DNA of 64,000 nt from Methylomonas sp. ZR1 (GCF_013141865.1 NZ_RCST01000001.1:3720001-3784000); one strand, 5' to 3'. Counted from the stretch's first letter, positions 7,620-16,736 are shown. A program made the numbers and translations. The notes: a model not told the origin generated them from the sequence alone.

Positions 7620-9007
7620 CACAACCAGATAAACGGTCTCCCGATAATCAACAAAACCGGCCTGACCCCGTTGGTTTTTGGCAAGCTTTCCGCTTCTGGC
7701 TGAAACTGGGCTTTATCAGCTTTGGCGGCCCCGCAGGACAAATCGCCATCATGCATCAGGAATTGGTGGAGCGCCGCCGCTGGATTTCTGAGCAACGTTT
7801 TCTACATGCTTTGAATTACTGCATGTTGTTGCCGGGGCCGGAAGCCCAGCAATTGGCTACCTATATAGGTTGGTTAATGCACCGTAGTATTGGCGGTATT
7901 GTCGCCGGCGGCTTGTTTGTGTTGCCGTCGCTGTTGATTCTGATTGGTTTGAGCTGGCTATATCTGGCGTATGGTCATGTCACGGCGGTGGCCGGTGTGT
8001 TGTATGGCATCAAACCCGCAGTCACGGCGATCGTGTTGTTTGCCGCCTATCGCATTGGCTCGCGCGCTTTGAAAAATGGGCTGTTGTGGGCCATGGCGGC
8101 CTTGGCGTTTTTAGCCATCTTCTTACTGAATGCGCCGTTTCCGTTGATTGTGCTGATTGCCGCCATGCTGGGAGCCGTGGGTGGCAAATGGTTGCCGGGC
8201 AAATTTGCGCTAGGCGGCGGTCATGGTGCAGGCAAGCAGAGTTATGGGCCGGCGTTGATCGATGACGATACGCCGACACCAACCCATGCGCTGTTTTCCT
8301 GGTCCGGCCTAATCAAAGTAATCGTCGTCGGGTTAATTTTATGGGGTGCTGTCATCGGCTGGTTATGTACCGAGTACGGCTGGCACGACGCATTGACGCA
8401 AATGGGCTGGTTTTTCACCAAGGCCGCCTTGCTGACTTTTGGCGGCGCGTATGCGGTGTTGCCTTATGTCTATCAAGGTGCGGTCGAACATTTCCACTGG
8501 CTGACGCCGCAGCAAATGATCGATGGCCTGGCGCTCGGCGAAACCACGCCCGGCCCTTTGATCATGGTGGTGACTTTCGTTGGCTTTGTCGCAGGATGGA
8601 GCCAGCAAGTGTTCGGCGACGAGCACTTGCTGCTGGCGGGTGCGGTGGCGGCAACCGTGGTGACCTACTTCACCTTCCTGCCCAGTTTTTTGTTCATCCT
8701 GGCCGGTGGTCCGATCGTGGAATCGACCCACGGCAACCTGAAATTCACCGCGCCGTTGACCGGCATTACCGCTGCCGTGGTCGGCGTCATCCTGAATCTG
8801 GCGGTTTTTTTTGCCTGGCACGTATTCTGGCCACAAGGATTCTCAGGAGTTTTTGATGCGTTTTCGGCACTCATCAGTCTATGTGCATTCTGGGCACTGT
8901 TCCGTTACAAGGTGAATGTCATTCCCGTGATTATGGCCTGCGGCATCACGGGCTTATTGTTCCATTTCGTCAAAATCTGGCTTGCCCAGCAAGGAGTCGT
9001 TTTATGA
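7616..9007 (+). CDS. chrA: Chromate efflux transporter ChrA
   Basis: Inner-membrane chromate exporter of the CHR family, long (two-domain) form, 463 residues. Each half carries the family motifs: LGFISFGGPAGQIAIMHQE and LLPGPEAQQLATYIGW in the first, then LTFGGAYAVLPYVYQ and ETTPGPLIMVVTFVGFVAGW in the second. About ten hydrophobic segments are visible, with a polar loop between the halves near residues 195-225. It pumps chromate out of the cytoplasm. It is translationally coupled to chrB upstream and to the DUF1259 gene downstream (ATGA overlaps on both sides). Confidence 0.96.
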   Translation: MTQPDKRSPDNQQNRPDPVGFWQAFRFWLKLGFISFGGPAGQIAIMHQELVERRRWISEQRFLHALNYCMLLPGPEAQQLATYIGWLMHRSIGGIVAGGLFVLPSLLILIGLSWLYLAYGHVTAVAGVLYGIKPAVTAIVLFAAYRIGSRALKNGLLWAMAALAFLAIFLLNAPFPLIVLIAAMLGAVGGKWLPGKFALGGGHGAGKQSYGPALIDDDTPTPTHALFSWSGLIKVIVVGLILWGAVIGWLCTEYGWHDALTQMGWFFTKAALLTFGGAYAVLPYVYQGAVEHFHWLTPQQMIDGLALGETTPGPLIMVVTFVGFVAGWSQQVFGDEHLLLAGAVAATVVTYFTFLPSFLFILAGGPIVESTHGNLKFTAPLTGITAAVVGVILNLAVFFAWHVFWPQGFSGVFDAFSALISLCAFWALFRYKVNVIPVIMACGITGLLFHFVKIWLAQQGVVL

Positions 9008-9924
9008 AACGCTTACATCAATTTTCCGTTTTACCGTTGCTCATGGCACCTCTACTGGTGGGAAACGCTGTCGCTCAGGAGTCCAGTCAACATGCGGTAG
9101 CCGTATCGTTGGATACCGCTAAAATCGAACTACTCACCGGCGCCAAAGGCAAACTGGATAGCGCCGAAAATGTGTTTCGAGTGGCTGTGCCGCGTAGCGA
9201 TCTCGCTGTCAGCGTAGCCGGAGTCAAAATGACGGCCGCCACCGGTTTCACATCATGGGCCAGCTTTACGCCGACAGGCGATAAAACCATGGTCATGGGC
9301 GACATGGTGTTGGCGGAAGACCAGATCAATCCGGTGATGAGTACCGCACTGGACAATGGCATCGAAGTAACGGCCTTACATAACCATTTTCTGTGGGATA
9401 CGCCCAAAGTGATGTTCATGCACATCGGCGGTATGGGCGATGTCGATGCCTTGGCAATCGGCATTGGCAAAGTCTTTACCAAAATTCAGGAAACCAGTAG
9501 CACTAAACCGAAAAGCAAGCCCAAAGCATTCGATGCCGCCAAAACCTCGCTCGATCCCAAACCACTCGAACAAATCCTTGGCGTCCCGCTCGAAAAGGCC
9601 GGAGAAGTTTATAAGGTAACGATAGGCCGCACCACACAAATGGATGGGCATAGCGTCGGCAAAACCATGGGCGTCAACACCTGGGCGGTATTCGCGGGCA
9701 GTGACGACAAAGCGATTGTTGAAGGCGACTTCGCTGTGTTGGAAGCCGAACTGCAAGGCGTCTTGAAGTCATTGCGGGGTTCTGGCATTGCCATTACCAC
9801 GATCCATAATCACATGGTGGGTGAATCGCCCAGAATCGTCTTCCTGCACTATTGGGGCGAAGGCCGAGCCAACGATTTGGCGAAAGCCTTTAAAACCGCT
9901 TTGGAATTACAAGCCAAAAACTGA
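9004..9924 (+). CDS. Exported DUF1259 (LppY/LpqO-type) protein of the chr operon
   Basis: A 306-residue protein with a signal peptide (MKRLHQFSVLPLL... cleavage likely after GNAVAQ). It holds two similar DUF1259 halves (about 30-165 and 180-300), each ending in a comparable strand: ALHNHFLWDTPKVMFMHIGG in the first and TTIHNHMVGESPRIVFLHYW in the second. The conserved His-Asn-His suggests a metal or ligand site. DUF1259 genes are often found beside chrA, but their function is not established. The ATG at 9004 overlaps the chrA stop and is preceded by AAGGAG; a longer frame from 8881 would run through chrA. Confidence 0.85.
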   Translation: MKRLHQFSVLPLLMAPLLVGNAVAQESSQHAVAVSLDTAKIELLTGAKGKLDSAENVFRVAVPRSDLAVSVAGVKMTAATGFTSWASFTPTGDKTMVMGDMVLAEDQINPVMSTALDNGIEVTALHNHFLWDTPKVMFMHIGGMGDVDALAIGIGKVFTKIQETSSTKPKSKPKAFDAAKTSLDPKPLEQILGVPLEKAGEVYKVTIGRTTQMDGHSVGKTMGVNTWAVFAGSDDKAIVEGDFAVLEAELQGVLKSLRGSGIAITTIHNHMVGESPRIVFLHYWGEGRANDLAKAFKTALELQAKN

Positions 9925-9933
9925 GGCATCGTC

Positions 9934-10404
9934 ATGAAGTGGATTACCCGTGAACGGCCCAAAATTGACCGCATCGCTTGTCCCTGGCTGATTGCCCGAT
10001 TTATCGATGCCGAGGCGGAATTTCTCTATGTGCTTGGTGATCAGGTTTTCCAAATCGCCGAAGAAACAGGTGCCATTCCTTATGACATTCCTGGTGCGGA
10101 ACTCAGTCATGTCGATGAGTTATGCAGTTTCGATGCCTTTTTGAACCACTATCAGCTCGACGATCCGGCCTTAAAACAATTAGCGGCCATTGTACGTGGG
10201 GCTGATACATCGAAATTGGATTTGACACCGCAATCTTCGGGTTTGTATGCCATCTCTTTGGGGCTATCACACGTTTTTAAAGATGATCTGGAAATGCTTG
10301 CACATGGAATGGTCATGTACGATGCGCTATTCGCTTGGTGCCAACATTGCCAAGCTGAAACGCACAATTGGCCGCCCGAATTGACGCTTACTAGCAAGCC
10401 ATAA
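9934..10404 (+). CDS. ChrB C-terminal-domain-only protein
   Basis: A 156-residue protein made of just the ChrB C-terminal domain, starting MKWITRERPKIDRIACPWLI and containing ELSHVDELCSFDAFLNHYQL. It is a paralogue of residues 175-310 of the full-length ChrB at the head of the operon, including the shared pattern (W)xxRxxxxxDRxACxWLIxRFID. It lies 9 bp after the DUF1259 gene and is last in the operon. A role in chromate resistance is inferred from context. Its stop is near the point where minus-strand cas3 sequence begins. Confidence 0.85.
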   Translation: MKWITRERPKIDRIACPWLIARFIDAEAEFLYVLGDQVFQIAEETGAIPYDIPGAELSHVDELCSFDAFLNHYQLDDPALKQLAAIVRGADTSKLDLTPQSSGLYAISLGLSHVFKDDLEMLAHGMVMYDALFAWCQHCQAETHNWPPELTLTSKP

Positions 10405-10484
10405 GAAAAACAGTTAGCAAGGTCAGCTTTGAATTTCGCAGCAGTCAGATTTTTTTTCGTTATGATTTGACTGCATTGGGTCGA

Positions 10485-10628
10485 AATACGCAACTTCAGT
10501 GAACCATCGTTGCCGGTCAGTAACTTAAACAATTTCCACTCCACCACCACATCCACACAATGGTAAGCCAGGCCGTCATCGGTTTCCGGTTTGGCTTTAC
10601 CCCAATATTGGAAATACGGTGCTGTCAC
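10485..10628 (-). pseudogene. cas3: N-terminal remnant of cas3 (type I-E)
   Basis: From a GTG start at 10628 the frame reads TAPYFQYWGKAKPE, then LAYHCVDVVVEWKLFKLL. This is the Cas3 opening (E. coli HYWGKSSKS...IYHCLDVAAV). AAGGA lies 6 bases before the GTG. Homology fades by about codon 48 and the HD-nuclease metal motif (HDIGK), the helicase domain and everything after are missing; the frame then runs antisense into the last chr gene. The fragment marks the former first gene of the I-E effector operon. Confidence 0.8.
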
Positions 10629-10630
10629 GC

Positions 10631-10789
10631 TCAGTCCTTGATTTGATTGAAACCCATATCCGACAGATATGCTACGCCGCCAGGTAGTGTAGTCGTTTGC
10701 AGGTATTCATCAATGCTGAATCGACCCGGCACAGCAAGAGTTCGGCGTTTGTTAAGTGCTACGCCACTGGTGATGATTACACGCCAAGG
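10631..10789 (-). pseudogene. Possible C-terminal remnant of the gene upstream of cas3
   Basis: A stop-to-stop minus-strand frame of 52 codons, with VALNKRRTLAVPGRFSIDEY in the middle and GGVAYLSDMGFNQIKD at the end. Its stop is two bases before the cas3 GTG and its last codons contain the cas3 ribosome binding site, the arrangement of a cotranscribed upstream gene. No convincing start codon. A WYL-type regulator, often found before cas3, is only a guess. Confidence 0.4.
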
Positions 10790-10862
10790 TTAAAAATCGA
10801 TGGCCGGTTAAAATCGTTTAGCCGTTGTCAGCGCCAATCATCCTAAAACCAACTTGGCGATG

Positions 10863-11375
10863 TCACACCATGCCCTGCTCTTGCAGCATGGCGTAGGCGG
10901 CGTTGATTTGCCGGGTTTCTTCCTCGGCGAGTTGTTTGATTTTTTCGCCAAACACGCCGACTCGGTCCGGGTGGTATTCGGAAATTTTCTTTTTGTATGC
11001 TGCTTTGATGTCTATCGGTATGGCATCGGCAGTTAGACCGAGAATTAAATAACAATCCGCTAACGATTTGATGTGTTGATCGTCTTCAGGCAGTTTTATT
11101 TCGGTTATATACACATTGCGATGTTCGTCGATATCCAATTTGAATTGTGCGTGGCACTTTCGGCATCGCGCTTTGTTGCCTTCGATGGGTAACGTAAATT
11201 TAATGTGTTGCGCACAGGATGGACAGGAAATTGTCCTTACATTGGTAGGCGTTCTAAGGGTGGGCTGCTTTTGATTTTGATGTTTGCGTCGAACTTTTCG
11301 GGCCTTGAAGACCAGCAGCGCGACCAAAATAATGTTCAATATTAGCGATGCGGACAAAACAATATTGATCATCAT
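10863..11375 (-). CDS. Membrane-anchored J-domain protein with zinc ribbon
   Basis: A 170-residue protein with three parts. An N-terminal transmembrane helix (about residues 3-23, LILNIILVALLVF) is followed by a basic stretch. Next comes a zinc-ribbon-like four-cysteine module (CPSC at about 51 and CRKC at about 71). A C-terminal J domain (about 105-168) carries the diagnostic HPD in SEYHPDRVG. J domains recruit and activate DnaK/Hsp70. The order is reversed relative to DnaJ, so this is a specialised co-chaperone working at the inner membrane, with an unknown client. The gene is 42 bp downstream of a DUF805 gene on the same strand. Confidence 0.85.
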   Translation of the reverse strand: MMINIVLSASLILNIILVALLVFKARKVRRKHQNQKQPTLRTPTNVRTISCPSCAQHIKFTLPIEGNKARCRKCHAQFKLDIDEHRNVYITEIKLPEDDQHIKSLADCYLILGLTADAIPIDIKAAYKKKISEYHPDRVGVFGEKIKQLAEEETRQINAAYAMLQEQGMV

Positions 11376-11417
11376 CCCGGCTAATTGACTGATCGACGAA
11401 ATTTAAAATGAAGGGGG

Positions 11418-11885
11418 TTAAACAGGTGGCGCCCCATACTCGTTTGCTCGGTCATCGCCTTTTGACACCATCCAGATGAAATACGGAATGATGCCGATGA
11501 TGGTCAGAATAATCAGATACCACCAGCCGCTATGCCCGGTATCGTGTAATCGGCGGATATTAACAGCCAGCGACGGAAATAGAATTACCAAATTGGTGAT
11601 CGCCGTAACGGTTGCCGGCTCGCCGTAGGACGATTGATCGATGATTCCCGCCATCATCGATACCAATAACGTGAAAAGCGCAAACCACCAGTATTCAGCG
11701 CGTGATGCTCTACCTGTAAAAACAAATGCCTTTGCAAAACAGCCGGACACCGATTCGGTAAACGTCATACCCCGTCCGTTAGCCATTGGCCCGCGATAGC
11801 CGCTATTCGCTTGCATGGCTGCGCCACACTCAAGGCAGAAATTTGCATTGTCCGGATTTTGTTTTCCACAGTTTGGGCAGTACAT
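11418..11885 (-). CDS. Zinc-ribbon DUF805 membrane protein
   Basis: A 155-residue inner-membrane protein. An N-terminal zinc ribbon (MYCPNCGKQNPDNANFCLEC) is followed by a Gly/Asn linker and a DUF805 domain beginning FTGRASRAEYWWFALF, with about four hydrophobic segments and the conserved NIRRLHDTGHSGWWYLI. DUF805 has no established function. Its neighbour downstream also couples a zinc-ribbon-like module to a membrane helix, so the two may work together. Confidence 0.85.
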   Translation of the reverse strand: MYCPNCGKQNPDNANFCLECGAAMQANSGYRGPMANGRGMTFTESVSGCFAKAFVFTGRASRAEYWWFALFTLLVSMMAGIIDQSSYGEPATVTAITNLVILFPSLAVNIRRLHDTGHSGWWYLIILTIIGIIPYFIWMVSKGDDRANEYGAPPV

Positions 11886-12239
11886 TGTGCGCTCCGACAG
11901 ACTCTTTAAGTGACGATATTACTGCGATATGGAAAAATGTGTAGCCCGTTCGCACATTTTTCATTTAGTTTCGTTTAGCGGCTTTGACGATAGGGATCAA
12001 ACACTTTGCAATGCTGACCAGTGACCATGCTTGCAATGCACGCCAGCAAATAAAGCAATCCCGACAAATAGCGAACGCACCGCCTCACCAGGTTTATCGC
12101 CATTTTCCACGACACGGTAAGACTCAGAAAAAGCAGGTGAAACCTTGCCTGAATGCGTTTACCACAAAATCGCTGGCAGTCCTCCGCCAAAAGGCGGCGT
12201 AACACGACTAAACCGGGTTGCACGGTTTACCCGGGTTAA
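11886..12239. other. Intergenic region, no convincing gene
   Basis: 354 bp without a supported gene. A minus-strand frame (stop at 11975) contains one hydrophobic stretch (SGLLYLLACIASMV) but has no ribosome binding site and no recognisable family, so it is not called. Confidence 0.5.
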
Positions 12240-12425
12240 CTATTTATTCTGCTCGTCCACAGTGTCGTTGTCGTCTTTCGGGGCGGCATCGACAACGCGC
12301 TTTTTCGGCTTCTTAATAGCGGTCTGCTGATTGATCCGTTCAAGCTGGGCTAGAAAGTACGAGTCGTAATTCCAGTTTGGTTTTGCTGCGATGGGTTCGG
12401 GCTTGGTATCTCTGATGTCGCTCAT
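12240..12425 (-). CDS. Small hypothetical protein
   Basis: A 61-residue, polar and basic protein (starts MSDIRDTKPEPIAAKP, contains PNWNYDSYFLAQLERI and a KKPKKR cluster). No domain recognised and no membrane segment. I chose the ATG at 12425 because the extension to 12476 adds an unlike, cysteine-containing stretch; no clear ribosome binding site supports either. It could be a small nucleic-acid or membrane-surface binder, but that is only from charge. Confidence 0.45.
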   Translation of the reverse strand: MSDIRDTKPEPIAAKPNWNYDSYFLAQLERINQQTAIKKPKKRVVDAAPKDDNDTVDEQNK

Positions 12426-12577
12426 AGTATTTTCGTTGATTACACTCGTTTGTGGGCAGATTAACTGCATTGACATAAATTAGCGCGCATCGCCAGTCAC
12501 CCAGAATCGCATAGGCTCTTCGCCTAAAACATAAAGTTTGATTCAGTGGGTTATTTAAACAACTCGCGCTGGATGTA

Positions 12578-13702
12578 TTAAACAGCCGCCGGCTTCAGCA
12601 TTGAGGTTTTGCCTACCATAATATCCGCGGCTTTCAGCATGCGCTTAAATACCGATTCCTGGCAGTAAGGAATATTATGTTTCTCGCACAGCGCTTTCAC
12701 TTGCGGCTGCAATTTTTGGTATTGGCTTAGCGGCAAATCCGGCCATAAATGGTGCTCAATTTGATAATTCAACCAACCGTAGAAAAAGTCATTGAAATTA
12801 GACCCGGTTGGATAATTGACCGAACCCAAAATCTGCCGCAGATAAAACTCGCCTTTACTATGCGATTTTTCATCGAACATCATCACGTCGTCGCCGGCAT
12901 GATTGGGGATCATCACCAGAAAGCTATGCATATTGGTGAAAATTTCAGCCAGAATCGAATTGATCAATACGCTGACAGCGGCAAACCCGCCCAGCGGTAA
13001 GAATAGCAGCGGTATTAATACAAAACGATACGCGCTATAAGGCAATACGCTTTGCAGCCATAGCGCCTTACCTTGCGGGGTAAACAGGCTCCAGGCACCG
13101 ATACGTGTGGTCTCGGGCTTGGGTTTACCTTGCAGGCGGGCGGCATTTAAAACCAATTCTTTATGCGTGCGCGGGGTGTAATAAATGATTTTCCAGATAC
13201 CGGAAAACAAAGCCACGATGGCATAGCGTTGCCACATCGGCAGCGTGGATTGCCGTAGCCATTCCATATTGTGCTGGGCATTGTTGGGATCGGTCTCCTC
13301 ACCCAGGTTGTAATGATGCAATAAATCGTGTTCGTGATGCCAGCCGGCCGGGGTCATCCAATCCGGCCAATCCAAAAACCGCCGCCAACCCTTTGCAAAC
13401 TTCTTGCTGGTGTAGTTTTTGTCCACATCCCGCATTTTATCGAAGGCTTTATGCACGATGGGATGACCTACCCCGGTCCAGCGGGAAAAACTGCCCTGAC
13501 TGATCAACAACGCGGAAACCGGGTTGGGAAGAATCCAGGCGGTCGCGTAACCCACGAGAGAACAAACCTTGCCCCAGCGCTCGACTTTTTTTAAATGTTC
13601 GAAATCGGCAGGACCAATATCGGCTAACGCTTGTTTATGAATTTGGCTGATGTCTTTGGCTAATTGTTCGCGATCAACCGACTGGTAACTATTTAAACTC
13701 AA
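12578..13702 (-). CDS. Membrane fatty acid desaturase
   Basis: A 374-residue di-iron desaturase of the acyl-lipid type. Histidine boxes are visible: GWHHEHDLLHHYN (about residues 121-133), an NMHSF element near 259 and the C-terminal QIEHHLWPDLP (about 316-326). Hydrophobic segments lie near residues 50-70, 165-185 and 225-260. The enzyme introduces double bonds into membrane acyl chains with O2 and reduced ferredoxin or cytochrome b5-like donors. It stands alone, with 263 bp of untranslated sequence upstream. Substrate and position of the double bond cannot be read from the sequence. Confidence 0.9.
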   Translation of the reverse strand: MSLNSYQSVDREQLAKDISQIHKQALADIGPADFEHLKKVERWGKVCSLVGYATAWILPNPVSALLISQGSFSRWTGVGHPIVHKAFDKMRDVDKNYTSKKFAKGWRRFLDWPDWMTPAGWHHEHDLLHHYNLGEETDPNNAQHNMEWLRQSTLPMWQRYAIVALFSGIWKIIYYTPRTHKELVLNAARLQGKPKPETTRIGAWSLFTPQGKALWLQSVLPYSAYRFVLIPLLFLPLGGFAAVSVLINSILAEIFTNMHSFLVMIPNHAGDDVMMFDEKSHSKGEFYLRQILGSVNYPTGSNFNDFFYGWLNYQIEHHLWPDLPLSQYQKLQPQVKALCEKHNIPYCQESVFKRMLKAADIMVGKTSMLKPAAV

Positions 13703-13965
13703 AATGTGTTGTCTCTGTAAAGTGCAAGGAAAGGATTTGAATACCTTCGGATAAAAAGTCAGGATTTAAAGCGTCCGGACGGCGCTTAAAATTAGCGGTT
13801 GCGGCCTATAGGGTCGGAACTAACCAAAACTGGCCGGCCAAAACGGTATAAGTCTATAGACTATCCGCATCTTTGCACGCGCTATCAAACTCCCCGACAT
13901 CCCGCGCGCGAGTATAACGAAGCAACTTTTGCAAATGTCTAAAAAGGATAGAGTGTTGATTTAAA

Positions 13966-14041
13966 TGGTGCCGGCAATAGGAATCGAACCTACGACCTTC
14001 GCGTTACGAGTGCGCTGCTCTACCTGCTGAGCTATGCCGGC
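13966..14041 (-). tRNA. tRNA-Thr (anticodon CGT)
   Basis: A 76-nt cloverleaf on the minus strand with encoded CCA. Acceptor GCCGGCA/TGCCGGC, D arm GCTCAGCAGGTAGAGC, loop CTCGTAA with anticodon CGT (plus-strand 14006-14008), and T arm GTAGG-TTCGATT-CCTAT. The anticodon stem GCGCA/CGCGA has only three standard pairs: 27 (G-A) and 31 (A-C) are mismatched, the first also being so in the E. coli counterpart. It ends the minus-strand his gene string. Confidence 0.95.
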
Positions 14042-14051
14042 GTGTGATTGT

Positions 14052-14438
14052 CTATTTGTAGATGGCTTTGGGGTCTTTCAGTACCGGCTCGGTGGCTTGC
14101 CATGCACCATCTTTCAGGCTGCGGTAAAAACAGCTTTCCCGACCGGTGTGGCAGGCGATGCCGCCTTCCTGTTCAATTTTAAGCAATATTACATCAGCAT
14201 CGCAATCCAATTGCATATCGATGACTTTTTGCCTATGCCCGGACTCCTCGCCCTTGCGCCACAAGCGGTTGCGGGAGCGGGACCAATATACCGCATAACC
14301 TTCGGCGACCGTTAAGGCCAGTGACTCGCGATTCATCCAGGCAAACATCACCACGCGGCCGCTGTCATGCAGTTGGGCGATGACCGGCACCAAGCCGTCT
14401 GCGGTCCATTGGATTTCCTCCAACCAGCTTTCACTCAC
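14052..14438 (-). CDS. hisI: Phosphoribosyl-AMP cyclohydrolase
   Basis: Third step of histidine synthesis: opens the purine ring of phosphoribosyl-AMP. At 128 residues this is the single-domain form, without the fused HisE pyrophosphohydrolase of enterobacteria. Typical motifs are [31 protein letters not shown] (with the zinc-ligand neighbourhood CDAD) and [15 protein letters not shown]. The ATG overlaps the hisF stop by 4 bp. hisE is not seen downstream; a tRNA gene follows instead. Confidence 0.97.
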   Translation of the reverse strand: MSESWLEEIQWTADGLVPVIAQLHDSGRVVMFAWMNRESLALTVAEGYAVYWSRSRNRLWRKGEESGHRQKVIDMQLDCDADVILLKIEQEGGIACHTGRESCFYRSLKDGAWQATEPVLKDPKAIYK

Positions 14439-15208
14439 AGTCGTACCTCTATACCTCTGGCTTGCATGTGTTTTTTGGCCTGTTCTATCGTATATTCGGC
14501 AAAATGGAAAATGCTGGCGGCCAAGACCGCATCGGCTTTACCTTGGGTAATGCCGTCGGCTAGATGGTCCAGATTGCCGACACCGCCGGAAGCGATGACC
14601 GGGATGCTGACCGCTTCGCTGATCGCACGGGTCAAAGCCAAGTCGAAGCCGGATTTGGTGCCGTCGCGGTCCATGCTGGTCAATAAAATTTCACCCGCCC
14701 CGTAGTCTTTCATTCTGGCAGCCCATTCGACGGCATTGATACCGGTCGGTTTACGGCCGCCGTGGGTAAATATCTCCCAACGGTTTTCCTCGCCTTCCTG
14801 ACTGACTTTTTTGGCGTCGATAGCCACCACAATACATTGCGAACCAAACTTTTCAGCCGCTTCCTTAACAAACTCCGGGCGAAATACCGCAGCGCTGTTG
14901 ATGCCCACTTTGTCCGCGCCGGCGTTGAGCATGCGGCGGATGTCTTCCAACACCCGGATGCCGCCGCCGACAGTCAGCGGAATGAATACTTCGCTGGCCA
15001 CTTGTTCGACGACATGGACGATGGTGTCGCGGTTGTCGTGGGTGGCGGTGATGTCCAGGAAGGTGATCTCGTCGGCGCCCTCTCGGTCGTAGCGACGGGC
15101 GATTTCCACCGGGTCGCCGGCATCGCGGATGTCGACAAATTTTACGCCTTTCACGACGCGGCCGTTATCGACATCCAGGCAGGGAATAATACGTTTGGCT
15201 AGGCTCAT
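14435..15208 (-). CDS. hisF: Imidazole glycerol phosphate synthase, cyclase subunit
   Basis: A 257-residue TIM barrel that joins PRFAR with ammonia from HisH to make imidazole glycerol phosphate and AICAR. Catalytic aspartates are present in [12 protein letters not shown] (N-terminal) and VVAIDAKK (middle). Phosphate-binding loops VGGGIR and SGGVGN are intact. It pairs with hisH encoded two genes upstream and is translationally coupled to hisI. Confidence 0.98.
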   Translation of the reverse strand: MSLAKRIIPCLDVDNGRVVKGVKFVDIRDAGDPVEIARRYDREGADEITFLDITATHDNRDTIVHVVEQVASEVFIPLTVGGGIRVLEDIRRMLNAGADKVGINSAAVFRPEFVKEAAEKFGSQCIVVAIDAKKVSQEGEENRWEIFTHGGRKPTGINAVEWAARMKDYGAGEILLTSMDRDGTKSGFDLALTRAISEAVSIPVIASGGVGNLDHLADGITQGKADAVLAASIFHFAEYTIEQAKKHMQARGIEVRL

Positions 15209-15232
15209 GGTTTACGATTTAGCAGCATTAGC

Positions 15233-15979
15233 TCAGACATCGGCTCCACCGAAAGACTCGGCGAGCTTTTCGCCTTCGGCAAAATCCAGCGTACCTTCGT
15301 AGATGGCCCGGCCGGTGATGGCTCCCATGATGCCTTCGTGGGCTACTTCACCCAACGCGCGAATGTCGTCCAAATTAGTAATGCCACCGGAGGCAATGAC
15401 CGGGATGTGCACCGAGCGCGCCAATTTTGCAGTGGCTTCGACATTGACGCCTTGCATCATGCCGTCGCGGGAAATATCGGTGTAGATAATGGCGGCAACG
15501 CCGTTGGACTCAAATTTTTGCGCCAGGTCAATCACGTCGTGGCGGGACAGTTTCGACCAGCCATCGATCGCTACCTTACCGTCTCTGGCGTCCAGGCCAA
15601 TGATGATATGACCGGGAAACTCAATCGATACGTCGCGCACGAAATGCGGTTCGCTGACGGCCTTGGTGCCGATAATCACATACTGCACACCGGCTTCCAG
15701 ATACGCCTGGATGGTGTCTTCATCGCGGATACCGCCGCCGATTTGCACCGGCACATCGGGATAAGCCTGAACAATCTCGTTAATAACCTGGGCATTTTTC
15801 GGTTTACCGGCGAAGGCGCCGTCTAAATCGACTAGGTGCAATCGTTTTGCCCCTGCTTCAACCCAGCGCCCGGCCACAGCCACCGGATCGTCGGAGAATA
15901 CGGTATCGTCTTCCATACGACCCTGGCGCAAACGGACACATTTTCCTTCCTTCAAGTCAATTGCGGGTATCAGCAACAT
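15233..15979 (-). CDS. hisA: ProFAR isomerase
   Basis: A 248-residue TIM barrel that isomerises ProFAR to PRFAR. It starts [20 protein letters not shown] (catalytic Asp in AIDLK) and carries the second catalytic Asp in [12 protein letters not shown], with phosphate loops GGGIRD and SGGITN. It lies between hisH and hisF in the standard order; the short gap to hisF (24 bp) indicates one transcript. Confidence 0.98.
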   Translation of the reverse strand: MLLIPAIDLKEGKCVRLRQGRMEDDTVFSDDPVAVAGRWVEAGAKRLHLVDLDGAFAGKPKNAQVINEIVQAYPDVPVQIGGGIRDEDTIQAYLEAGVQYVIIGTKAVSEPHFVRDVSIEFPGHIIIGLDARDGKVAIDGWSKLSRHDVIDLAQKFESNGVAAIIYTDISRDGMMQGVNVEATAKLARSVHIPVIASGGITNLDDIRALGEVAHEGIMGAITGRAIYEGTLDFAEGEKLAESFGGADV

Positions 15980-16047
15980 ATTTAAATCTCGACAGTTAAA
16001 ACACTAAATCTAAAGGTTAGTAAAGCCAACATCTAAGGGTTGGGGAG

Positions 16048-16689
16048 TTACGCGGTTCCATCCCACGCCAGGAAGTTTTGCAATAGCTGCAATCCGACAG
16101 TCTGGCTTTTTTCGGGATGAAATTGCACGGCAAACATATTGTCTTTTGCCAGTGCGCAGGTAAAGGCTTGCGGATAATCGGCCGTCGCAGCGCTGTGGCG
16201 CACATCGTCCGGCGCTGCATAATAGCTGTGTACGAAATAAAAGCGGCTATGGTCCGGGATGTCGTGCCAGAGCGGATGCGGGTTTTGCTTAACCTGATTC
16301 CAGCCCATATGCGGGATTTTCAAAACATTACCCTCGGCATCCAACATGTGATCGGCAAAACGGCGGGCATGACCGGGGAATATATTCAGACAAGCGATGC
16401 CATCGTTTTCCTCGCTGTCGGTTAGCAAGGCCTGCATCCCCAGGCAGATGCCCAGAAAAGGCTTGCTTTGCGCTACTTCACGGATCACATCCGCCAAACC
16501 ACTCTCGTTCAAGGCTTGCATACAATCGCGTATCGCGCCGACGCCTGGAAACACCACGCGATCCGCCGAGCGAATCACTGCGGCATCAGCCGTTATTTGT
16601 ACGTTTACCCGGCTATCGGCATGTTGAAGCGCTTTGGCAATGGAATGCAGATTTCCCATTCCGTAATCGATAACGGCTACTGATGACAT
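16048..16689 (-). CDS. hisH: Imidazole glycerol phosphate synthase, glutaminase subunit
   Basis: A 213-residue class I glutamine amidotransferase that feeds ammonia to HisF. The nucleophile Cys lies in [12 protein letters not shown] (about residue 82) and the His-x-Glu pair in [14 protein letters not shown] (about 191-193). N-terminal [16 protein letters not shown] is typical. The start codon follows 47 bp after hisB. Confidence 0.98.
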   Translation of the reverse strand: MSSVAVIDYGMGNLHSIAKALQHADSRVNVQITADAAVIRSADRVVFPGVGAIRDCMQALNESGLADVIREVAQSKPFLGICLGMQALLTDSEENDGIACLNIFPGHARRFADHMLDAEGNVLKIPHMGWNQVKQNPHPLWHDIPDHSRFYFVHSYYAAPDDVRHSAATADYPQAFTCALAKDNMFAVQFHPEKSQTVGLQLLQNFLAWDGTA

Positions 16690-16736
16690 AAAACTAGAGA
16701 TACAAGGTCGGGGTTTCTAGGCGAAAAATGGGGGAA

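Noticed and set aside
10152..10484. Continuation of the cas3 stub frame to 158 residues
   Set aside because: After about codon 48 the frame runs antisense to the last chr gene and has no Cas3 similarity.
11975..12223. 82-residue minus-strand frame with one hydrophobic stretch
   Set aside because: No ribosome binding site, odd composition and an equally long frame on the other strand.
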